From: Barthelona sp. PAP020
Taxonomy: Eukaryota; Metamonada: BaSk clade
Direction: 5' to 3'
Length of the DNA: 20,364 bases
Assembly (NCBI GenBank): GCA_040182905.1
Contig: JARQWU010000190.1
Span: 1-20,364 of the forward strand
Shown here: in pieces, positions 10,180 through 17,903 of the stretch
Numbering within the stretch: position 1 is the stretch's first letter
Layout: every line of letters starts with the position of its first letter
The notes under the pieces: model-generated
What the model saw: the letters and a program-made list of their open reading frames with translations, nothing else
Told to the model about the DNA's origin: nothing
The model's database searches: none
Position numbers and translations under genes: made by a program

Positions 10180-10226
10180 ATAATTGTTTGAGCTAATCAA
10201 AGAAATAGTAAATATCAACAATCCAA

Positions 10227-10254
10227 AGTTTACAAAACAGAGTTTACAAAACTG
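10227..10254. repeat. 14-bp direct tandem repeat upstream of the membrane-protein gene
   Basis: AGTTTACAAAAC occurs at 10227-10238 and again, identical, at 10241-10252, a period of 14 bases; the last two bases of the unit differ (AG versus TG). It lies 48-75 bp upstream of ATG 10179. On the coding strand the unit reads GTTTTGTAAACT. A duplicated transcription-factor site is possible; slippage in AT-rich DNA is the simpler explanation. Confidence 0.6.
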
Positions 10255-10379
10255 TAAAACACATCAAAATTCGTTTTCTTTTTTTACATAATTTGCAATA
10301 AATATCTTTAACTCTGTTTCTCAAACAATTATTTTTATTTATTTCTGTTTGATTTTTTCAATGAAAAAGTCAAGTAAAA

Positions 10380-10398
10380 TTTTTTTTTTTTTTTTTTT
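10380..10398. repeat. Poly(T) run, 19 nt
   Basis: Nineteen consecutive T residues lie inside the divergent intergenic region, about 200 bp from the membrane-protein start and 324 bp from the solenoid-protein start. Long dA:dT tracts exclude nucleosomes and often mark open promoters in AT-rich eukaryotes; that role here is inferred. The length may be unreliable in raw sequence. Confidence 0.85.
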
Positions 10399-10721
10399 GT
10401 TTCCTTCAAATTGCAAATTGAACAAAATAACAATAATTCTAAGATAATATATGACATAAATCTGTCGAAATTAAATGATTAAAAAAAAGATTTCATTGAT
10501 TATGAAACATCGAATCAACCAATTTTACTTTTACATGAACTCAAAAAATATTCCAATTAACATTAAAAATTTAAAAAAATAAACGAGAAAAAAAAACTGA
10601 AGTGATGTGATTGAAAAGTGTTTCTCTTTATGATTGGGCTGTCCTTTTCTCAAACCCATCAGAAATAAATGGTCTACATTGATTTATTTTTGTGATTAAA
10701 AATACAAAAAAAAAAAGGAAG

Positions 10722-12752
10722 ATGATTAATGAGAAAATTCCATTTTCGGAAGAAACTTGTTTTGACAAGATTTCAAAATATTTGATATCTTATACAGATA
10801 TAACAGATCTACAATCTGTCTTTTTGATTGAAACCTATGAAATACTACATAATGAATATGAAAATCAATTGATTGAAATACCGGAATATTTTTATTTACT
10901 ACAAAAATTGTGCACAATATTTAAATTATATTCATTAAAGCCCGTTGTAAATTCTGAATTCAATAATCCCATAAGTTACTTTATTGAACACATCATTACT
11001 TATGTTAATCAATGTATTATTAGTGAGAACATTCAAATATATTCATCTTTTTTAGCATTTTTGGCCACTTTGATACAATTAAGTGATGAAAATTCAATCC
11101 TTTTTGAAAATGATGCAGTTTTATCGAGATTATTGACTTGTTCGATTAACATATTTTTTTCCAATGATGAGTTTTATATAACAGAAAGTTCTATGATAAT
11201 AAATTTGGCAAATATTTTATCTTCAAGAACGACAAAAAAATTTGATGTTTTATTACCTTGTTTAATATATTTTTTTGAAAAAATATTTGAAAATCATGAA
11301 TTTTTTATGTATTCAAATTTTTTGAGAATTTATTTATTAGTCTTTAAACGATGTATTCCCAAGTTAGCAAATAGTCATATTTTTGATGAGAATTTTAAAG
11401 TTTTTTTGTTGAATGTATTCAAACGTTTGTTCAATGATAATTATGTCATGTCTTTGATTGCTCATGTAATCATAATGCTAAACCCTAATGTAGCAAAGTG
11501 CTATATATCTGGTGATGATGAACTATTGTTTTTTCTTTGTAAAACCATAGTAACATATAAAGGATGTTACGCTGTTACCAAACGTTTATGTAGATCATTG
11601 TACTATTTACTGCTTTTATCAAATCCAGCAATTGAAGATCAAACTCCCTTAAGCTTGAATCTAAAATTGAACAACATACCGCTAAAGAATGATCTATTCG
11701 AAAATTTAGGTTTGTATTTGTTAGAAAGCACAATCGACGAAAATGCGGTTGTCGCAATACTCAAAATTTTGTGTTTAATAAGACATAAGAACACATGGCA
11801 ATTGATACCTATTTTATCAAGAGTTCTTGTGATGGAAAACAGAGAGATTCAAATGCTTTGTATCAACCTAATTAACTTAGGCTTTGAAAATCAAATGGGT
11901 TATGCTTGTTTGAATGAAACTAAAATGAAACGAATTTTGACACTATTAAGTAACTTTACAGATCATCCCATGGTTTCGAAAATGTTTGAGAACCTTTGTT
12001 TGTATAGGACAGATATTTTGCATTGTTGTATTGAAGAAGTGTTGATATATCTGAACAGTGCCAGTGAATTTCTTTTGAAAATATCAAGCACCAACATTTC
12101 TATATTCCTCATTTTATTCAAGCAACTGCTGAATTCAATCAATGCAATTCTAAAACATAACCCAAGTGTACCATTGCCTTGCATTCAATTTCTGACAACA
12201 GCTCAAAAATTGGAGAAATGGCATATCAACTCAACAATGATCAATTGGATGAAGACGAAATCTAACCTAACATCAAGTGCATCAAATTCTTCAAATAAAA
12301 CTGGTTTTTCAAATTGTGGCAAAGATTTAAAACAAGAAACAGAATCAATTGAAGAGAATCAATCAGATAACAGACCCACATATTATACAATTAAGGAACT
12401 GTGTTGGTTTGACTATAGCAGCTACCAATTACCAAGCACAATAACAATAAATAAGCATTCTTCAAAGCTAAATGAAAAGTTTTGTCAACTATTTCTCTTT
12501 GATGAAAACAATAACAAACCCAAGAGTTATTTTGGTGTATTGGTCGATATGGTTCTGAAAAATCAAATTGAATATACTGATGATGTAATAATATACGCAA
12601 TTCAAAATATAGTTAGTATAATTACTAACTCAAATGAATTGGCAAGCTTTTTTGCCACTTATGAACCAAAAACTTTTTTACCGGATGTCAAAAGACAACC
12701 AAACGTTAGTCCAAACATGCAATTTAATGATTTCTTTGAAAAAAGAATGTAA
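10722..12752 (+). CDS. Helical-repeat (ARM/HEAT-like) hypothetical protein
   Basis: The protein has 676 residues from ATG 10722 to TAA. The open frame extends 30 bases upstream, but only to a GTG and through an A-run that looks like untranslated leader. I recognise no named family. Residues about 20-500 are almost entirely amphipathic helices of 12-20 residues separated by short loops (for example LLPCLIYFFEKIFENHEFF and LCRSLYYLLLLSNPAIED), which suggests an alpha-solenoid of ARM or HEAT type. A polar Ser/Asn/Glu-rich linker at about 513-553 separates a C-terminal part of about 120 residues that begins IKELCWFDYSSYQLP. No signal peptide, membrane helix or catalytic motif is visible. A cytosolic scaffold or binding role is the most that can be inferred. 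It is the first gene of the plus-strand group and is followed by a 283-bp spacer, so it is probably transcribed alone. Confidence 0.82.
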   Translation: MINEKIPFSEETCFDKISKYLISYTDITDLQSVFLIETYEILHNEYENQLIEIPEYFYLLQKLCTIFKLYSLKPVVNSEFNNPISYFIEHIITYVNQCIISENIQIYSSFLAFLATLIQLSDENSILFENDAVLSRLLTCSINIFFSNDEFYITESSMIINLANILSSRTTKKFDVLLPCLIYFFEKIFENHEFFMYSNFLRIYLLVFKRCIPKLANSHIFDENFKVFLLNVFKRLFNDNYVMSLIAHVIIMLNPNVAKCYISGDDELLFFLCKTIVTYKGCYAVTKRLCRSLYYLLLLSNPAIEDQTPLSLNLKLNNIPLKNDLFENLGLYLLESTIDENAVVAILKILCLIRHKNTWQLIPILSRVLVMENREIQMLCINLINLGFENQMGYACLNETKMKRILTLLSNFTDHPMVSKMFENLCLYRTDILHCCIEEVLIYLNSASEFLLKISSTNISIFLILFKQLLNSINAILKHNPSVPLPCIQFLTTAQKLEKWHINSTMINWMKTKSNLTSSASNSSNKTGFSNCGKDLKQETESIEENQSDNRPTYYTIKELCWFDYSSYQLPSTITINKHSSKLNEKFCQLFLFDENNNKPKSYFGVLVDMVLKNQIEYTDDVIIYAIQNIVSIITNSNELASFFATYEPKTFLPDVKRQPNVSPNMQFNDFFEKRM

Positions 12753-13035
12753 AAACTGATTGATTTTTTTTTCTTGAGCATATAAAGAATATATAGTTCC
12801 ACAATACTCGTGTTGACAATATTTTTGATTATTTTTGATTCTTATCAAACAAAAGATTGATGTTATAAAACAGAAGGCAAAATCAAATCATCAATACTAT
12901 AATTAACTATTCTTTCTTTTTATTTTTGCATGAACAATTCAATATTAATGGTTATAACAAATTGTTAAAAATTGTGTCTTTTTTGGAATGCAAAACAATC
13001 AGTCCAAAAAAAAATTTTCCCCTTTTTTTCCACCC
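12753..13035. promoter_or_regulatory. Spacer and probable promoter/leader of the activase-dehydratase gene
   Basis: This AT-rich spacer holds the 3' flank of the solenoid gene and the promoter of the next gene. An imperfect palindrome, TAACAA-A-TTGTTA, lies near 12955-12967. Bases 12988-13035 are open in frame with the downstream gene but are homopolymer-rich (A9, then T4, C4, T7), which looks more like a leader than coding DNA. Confidence 0.45.
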
Positions 13036-16000
13036 ATGAAAGTATTAGCTGGATTGGATGTTGGTTCAACTACTGTTAAATTAGTAATTTTTCATGGACC
13101 TGAATGTGTCTTTAAGAAATACTTAAAACACAATGCAGATGTTCGAAATGTTGTTGCTACATTGTTATTAGAAACAAAGTCTTTTTTTACAGAATCCTTC
13201 CACATTGTTGTTACAGGTTCTGGTGGTCTTGGTGTTTCCCAAGCCTTAAATATTCCATTTATTCAAGAAGTTATTGCTTGTGGTGCTGCTATTCATCGAT
13301 TTGCTCCACAAACTGACGTTGCCATTGAATTAGGTGGTGAAGATGCCAAAATATCTTATTTTGCCAATGAAGATGTTGAATATAGAATGAATCAAGTATG
13401 TGCTGGTGGTACCGGTTCATTTATTGATCACATGGCAGTTTTATTACAAACTGATGCTGGTGGATTGAATGAATTAGCAAAAAATTATCATACTTTATAT
13501 CCAATTGCTAGTAGATGTGGTGTGTTTGCTAAGTCTGATATTCAACCACTTTTAAATGAAGGTGCTAAACATGAAGATTTAGCAGCTTCTATTCTTCAAG
13601 CCGTTGTTGGACAAACTGTGGCTGGTTTAGCTATGGGACGTCCAATTCGTGGTCATGTTGCCTTTTTAGGTGGACCATTACACTTTTTATCTGAATTGCG
13701 TGTAAGATTTATTGAGACTCTTGGTTTAAAGGATGATGAAATTATTGTTCCTGATGATGCTCATTTTTTTGTTGCTATGGGTGCTGCTTTGGCTATTGAA
13801 GAAGGATATATGCAAGCCAATGAATTGGGCCCTCTTTTAGAAGTTGATGATTTTTTCAAGTGTGTGCCTAGTTTAAGAAATGTTCAAACAAACGACAATC
13901 CAAGAATGGATGCTTTATTTGAAACACCAGAACAATATGAAAATTTTGTTCAAAGACATGCTGAAGCTAAAGTTGAACGTGGTGATTTAAAGAATACATT
14001 AAATAATGAAGACCCCATTTTCCTTGGAATTGATGCTGGTTCTACCACATCTAAAATCGTATTTACTGATGTCAATGGTATGTTATTATGGGAGTTTTAT
14101 GATTCAAACAAAGGAAATCCACTTAAGTCAGTCAAAGATGCTTTGCAATTGTTTTTTAATGAATGTGGAGATGTTAAACCTCATATTGTTAGTTCTTGTG
14201 TTACAGGATATGGAGAAAAGTTAATTAAATCGGCTTTACAACTTGATTATGGTGAAATAGAAACTGTAGCACATTACATCGCTGCTGATCACTTCAGACC
14301 TGGTTGTGATTTTGTTTTAGATATCGGTGGTCAAGATATGAAATGTATGCATGTCGATAATGGGGTTATTGATAATGTCATGTTAAATGAAGCATGTTCT
14401 GCTGGATGTGGTTCTTTTATTTCTACATTTGCTCATGCCTCAGATATGTCGGTAAAAGATTTTGCCAAAAGAGGACTTGAATCAAGAGCACCTGTCGATC
14501 TTGGTAGTAGATGTACTGTTTTTATGAACTCAAGAGTTAAGCAAGCTCAAAAGGAAGGTGCCACTTTGGAGGATATTTCTTGTGGTATTGCTATATCTGT
14601 TGTCAAGAATGCACTGTATAAAGTTATTAGAGTGCGTAACCCAGCAGATCTAGGAAAAAATATTGTTGTCCAGGGTGGTACATTTTTCAATGATAACGTT
14701 TTGAGAGCATTTGAAATGCTAACTGGCCGAGAAGTTATTAGACCTGATATTGCTGGTTTAATGGGTGCCTTTGGATCAGCTTTGATTGCACGAGATAAGT
14801 TCTTGAATGCAAATCAATTGGATATCAACCGTTTCACTGAAGAGAATCTTAGTTTTACTGAGTCGAAAATGCTTCCATCCGAAGATATTGAGTCTTTAAG
14901 TTGGAACACAAGCACTGAAAGATGTAAAGGTTGTACAAACAAATGTGTTTTAACTGTTAACTCTTTCAGTAACAACACCTCTTTTATATCGGGTAACAGA
15001 TGTGAAAAAGGAGAGGAAATCACCTATAAAGCATTGGAAAAGCGTGGTATTAAATTGGAGCCAATTTCTGAACAATTTTCTCAAGAAGGCCTTCAATATG
15101 TTGATAACATAACTAAAAAAGAACTTCCTAACCTATATAAATGGAAATATGAGCGTTTGTTCAAGCATTATAAACCTTTGCCTAAATCAAAAGCGAAAGG
15201 AATCATTGGTATTCCTAGGGTTTTGTCAATGTATGAAGACTATCCATTTTGGTTTACTTTCTGGACTAACTTAGGTTATAGAGTTGTTCTTTCCAGTGAT
15301 TCATCACATAAAATATATGAAATGGGTTTGGAGACTATTCCATCTGATTCGGTCTGTTATCCTGCTAAGTTGGTCAATGGACATATTGCTGATTTGATTC
15401 ATCGTAAGAAAGTACCAGTTATTTTCTTCCCTTGTGTGGTCTATCATCGTGATAGAAACCCCAATCAGGACGATTGTTTCAATTGTCCCATTGTTGCCAC
15501 CTATCCTGAGTCAATTGGTGCATCTGTTGATGATATTGAACTGAAAGGAATTAAGTTCTACAAGCCTTTTGTTCCACTGACAAATTTGCGAAAAATGTGC
15601 AGTCGTCTTCGTGAAGAAATTGACGAATTGTCTGAAATTCCTAAACGTGAAGTTCTACAGGCCTTAGAAGCTGCCTGGGAAGAACATCAACAATATGACA
15701 TGGAACGTAAGGAACAAGGATTACTGGCACTCAAATTTTTGGAACAACATAAATTGCATGGTATTGTTATTGGAGGACGTCCATATCATGTTGATCCTGA
15801 GATCAATCATGGAATTGATGATATGCTCATTTCATATGGTTATCCAGTTCTGTCTGAAGATTGTCTCTGTCATTTATCCTTTGATACATTGACAAAGGAG
15901 GAAATTCGCATTAGAAACCAATGGACGAATGCTGACAGAATTTTCCATGCTGCCAAATATGTCTCAGAACAGAACAATTTGGATATGATTCAGTTGGTGT

Positions 16001-17613
16001 CATTTGGTTGTGGTCTTGATGCTGTAACCACCGACCAAGTCAAGGAAATTCTTGAAAGAAACAATAAGATCTATACAGGTATAAAGATTGACGAAGTGTC
16101 CAATCTAGGACCTGTACGTATACGTTCCAGATCTTTATTTGCAGCAATTGCCCAGAGATATGCTCAAGGTGTGCTTGCACACAAAGTGATGGAACCAGTA
16201 CCCGTTCGCTTATTCACCCAAGAAATGAAAGCAAATCGAATGACTTTACTAGCTCCTCAAATGGCGCCTACTGTTTGGAAGTTGATAGCTCCTGCTTTTG
16301 AAAGAGAAGGGTACAATTTGGTTATATTGGAAGGTGGTGACAAGACACAAATAATTGAAGAAGGACTGAGTTCCATCCACAATGATGCTTGTTATCCCAC
16401 CTTGGTTGTAGCAGGTCAACTTTTAGGTGCCATAAAATCAGGCAAATATGATGTCAATAATGTGGGAATTTTGATTTCAGAAACAGCAGGACAATGTCGT
16501 GCTTCAAACTATGCACCATTATTACGTAAAGCTTTGCATGATAATGGTTTTGATCAAGTTCCAGTAATCACCGTTGGAGTTGAAGGTTTGGGTGCACATC
16601 CAGGTTTTACCATTTCTGTTATGTTCCTCTTGAGATTTTTGATGTCGGTTATTCTTGGTGACCTTATTGATCGTTGTACTTACAGAGTTAGGCCATATGA
16701 AGTAAATAAAGGTGAAACAAATGAGGTTTATGACCATTATATTATGAAATGTAAAGAGTTTTTATTGACATCCTGTCCCAGAGGTGGATTTAGAAGACTT
16801 GTACGTGAAATGGTACATAAATTTCAAATGATTCCTCGTACTCATGAGTTGAAGCCAAAAGTGGGTATTGTGGGTGAAATTTTAGTTAAATATCATCCTA
16901 TTGCGAACAACAATGTTGTTGAATTCTTGGAATCTGAAGGTGTAGAGGTTGTTGTGCCTGATTTCTTGGATTTCTTTTATTACTGTCTCTATGATGATGT
17001 TAGCCGTAGAAAGTATCTTAATGGTACTTGGGCATCTAAAATGTCTTCCAAAGCAGTCATTTCTTCGATTAATTGGTATAGACGTGTTCTTATTCAAGAA
17101 TTAGATGGCAGTATCTTTGGTAAACCTCATTTTATTGAAGAATCAATTGAATTAGCATCCAAAGTATGTCATGTTTGTAATATTGCTGGAGAAGGGTGGT
17201 TGTTAGTGTCTGAAATGATGGAGTTGATCGAATCTGGTTGTCCAAATATTTTACTATTACAGCCTTTTGGTTGTTTACCTAATCACGTCATTGGAAAGGC
17301 TATGATACTAAAGTTGAAGAAATTGTTCAACAAAGAGCCTAATGTTAATGTGGATGAAGTTCTTCAACATTCAAATCAACAAAGGGTCAATATTACACCC
17401 ATAGATTACGATCCTGGTGCATCTGAAGTGAATCAGATTTCCAGAATTAAATTGATGCTCACAGTAGCTTTTAAGAACATGAGAGAAAGCCATCTCACTG
17501 GTCCTTTCAGAGGTCATACACCTGCAATTGATCTTGAAGCATTGAAGAACATTAGTTTGCTTAATGATGTTTTGCCTATTGCTTCAAAATCAATTGAAAT
17601 TGAGGATTTTTAG
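13036..17613 (+). CDS. Fused double 2-hydroxyacyl-CoA dehydratase activase (BadF/HgdC type) and dehydratase-like protein
   Basis: I start at ATG 13036 (MKVLAGLDVGSTT, 1,525 residues) because family members begin right at the ATP-binding motif. ATG 12988 adds 16 basic/aromatic residues and cannot be excluded. From the downstream start, two ASKHA activase modules lie at about 3-262 and 328-588. Each has a phosphate-1 loop (GLDVGSTT; GIDAGSTT), a GG(E/Q)D phosphate-2 motif and a GG(P/T) motif. Each keeps both cluster cysteines (C122/C161 and C454/C493), in both cases 39 apart as in HgdC. A cysteine cluster follows (C630, C633, C637, C656). Residues about 720-950 are a DUF2229-type domain with C774, C800, C814 and C817. 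The C-terminal third is HgdB/dehydratase-like (C1119, C1154, C1378, C1381, QPFGC1413). Known relatives use ATP to push an electron through a [4Fe-4S] cluster to an iron-sulfur partner. The substrate here is unknown. The family is mainly bacterial and anaerobic, so ancient lateral transfer is likely. Codon bias (GGT, GCT, CCA) suggests strong expression. Probably cytosolic. Confidence 0.93.
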   Translation: MKVLAGLDVGSTTVKLVIFHGPECVFKKYLKHNADVRNVVATLLLETKSFFTESFHIVVTGSGGLGVSQALNIPFIQEVIACGAAIHRFAPQTDVAIELGGEDAKISYFANEDVEYRMNQVCAGGTGSFIDHMAVLLQTDAGGLNELAKNYHTLYPIASRCGVFAKSDIQPLLNEGAKHEDLAASILQAVVGQTVAGLAMGRPIRGHVAFLGGPLHFLSELRVRFIETLGLKDDEIIVPDDAHFFVAMGAALAIEEGYMQANELGPLLEVDDFFKCVPSLRNVQTNDNPRMDALFETPEQYENFVQRHAEAKVERGDLKNTLNNEDPIFLGIDAGSTTSKIVFTDVNGMLLWEFYDSNKGNPLKSVKDALQLFFNECGDVKPHIVSSCVTGYGEKLIKSALQLDYGEIETVAHYIAADHFRPGCDFVLDIGGQDMKCMHVDNGVIDNVMLNEACSAGCGSFISTFAHASDMSVKDFAKRGLESRAPVDLGSRCTVFMNSRVKQAQKEGATLEDISCGIAISVVKNALYKVIRVRNPADLGKNIVVQGGTFFNDNVLRAFEMLTGREVIRPDIAGLMGAFGSALIARDKFLNANQLDINRFTEENLSFTESKMLPSEDIESLSWNTSTERCKGCTNKCVLTVNSFSNNTSFISGNRCEKGEEITYKALEKRGIKLEPISEQFSQEGLQYVDNITKKELPNLYKWKYERLFKHYKPLPKSKAKGIIGIPRVLSMYEDYPFWFTFWTNLGYRVVLSSDSSHKIYEMGLETIPSDSVCYPAKLVNGHIADLIHRKKVPVIFFPCVVYHRDRNPNQDDCFNCPIVATYPESIGASVDDIELKGIKFYKPFVPLTNLRKMCSRLREEIDELSEIPKREVLQALEAAWEEHQQYDMERKEQGLLALKFLEQHKLHGIVIGGRPYHVDPEINHGIDDMLISYGYPVLSEDCLCHLSFDTLTKEEIRIRNQWTNADRIFHAAKYVSEQNNLDMIQLVSFGCGLDAVTTDQVKEILERNNKIYTGIKIDEVSNLGPVRIRSRSLFAAIAQRYAQGVLAHKVMEPVPVRLFTQEMKANRMTLLAPQMAPTVWKLIAPAFEREGYNLVILEGGDKTQIIEEGLSSIHNDACYPTLVVAGQLLGAIKSGKYDVNNVGILISETAGQCRASNYAPLLRKALHDNGFDQVPVITVGVEGLGAHPGFTISVMFLLRFLMSVILGDLIDRCTYRVRPYEVNKGETNEVYDHYIMKCKEFLLTSCPRGGFRRLVREMVHKFQMIPRTHELKPKVGIVGEILVKYHPIANNNVVEFLESEGVEVVVPDFLDFFYYCLYDDVSRRKYLNGTWASKMSSKAVISSINWYRRVLIQELDGSIFGKPHFIEESIELASKVCHVCNIAGEGWLLVSEMMELIESGCPNILLLQPFGCLPNHVIGKAMILKLKKLFNKEPNVNVDEVLQHSNQQRVNITPIDYDPGASEVNQISRIKLMLTVAFKNMRESHLTGPFRGHTPAIDLEALKNISLLNDVLPIASKSIEIEDF

Positions 17614-17705
17614 GGCTAGTCCTTTTCAACATTTTTTGAGCAGTTGTGTTTAATCATTCTTGATTATTCATTTAGGATAATTCAGTTGTTAATATATCAA
17701 TTATC

Positions 17706-17711
17706 AATAAA
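17706..17711 (+). terminator. Candidate poly(A) signal AATAAA
   Basis: AATAAA lies 93 bp after the TAG of the activase-dehydratase gene, followed by a T-rich stretch (ATTTATTTTTTATG). It is the only canonical hexamer in this 290-bp spacer. The rest of the spacer carries the promoter of the Hook-like gene and a 12-A run at 17844-17855. In such AT-rich DNA the hexamer can arise by chance, and poly(A) signals of this organism are unknown. Confidence 0.3.
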
Positions 17712-17903
17712 TTTAACAGTAGTATTTATTTTTTATGTATTTGTGGCAATCTTTTTGTTCATATTCTAATTATTTCATAAACTTAATATCATTTTTGAGA
17801 AAGCAACAAATTTTTTATGGATACATGGAAAGATGGAAAGATTAAAAAAAAAAAATACTTTCCCTTTTTCTTTTGACTTTTTTGATATTTACAATTTTAT
17901 CGC

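Larger units (their letters stand above)
10180..10721. promoter_or_regulatory. Head-to-head intergenic region with two outward promoters
   Basis: This 542-bp region separates the starts of the minus-strand membrane-protein gene and the plus-strand solenoid gene, so promoters for both directions must lie here. It contains a 14-bp tandem duplication next to the membrane-protein start, a 19-T run in the middle, and an 11-A run (10706-10716) that ends five bases before the plus-strand ATG. I could not identify a TATA box or initiator with confidence. No open frame or structural RNA is visible. Confidence 0.55.

Noticed and set aside
10180-10221. Longer N-terminus for the membrane protein starting at TTG
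   Set aside because: A TTG start is not expected in a nuclear eukaryotic gene, and the ATG at 10179 begins directly at a good signal peptide.
10692-10721. Ten extra residues for the solenoid protein from GTG 10692
   Set aside because: The start is not ATG and the segment is an A-run coding Lys; it looks like untranslated leader.
12988-13010. Trichomonad-type initiator near the TCAGTCC at 12999
   Set aside because: The base after the central A is not a pyrimidine, so it does not fit the known initiator pattern; the other gene starts gave no clear match either.
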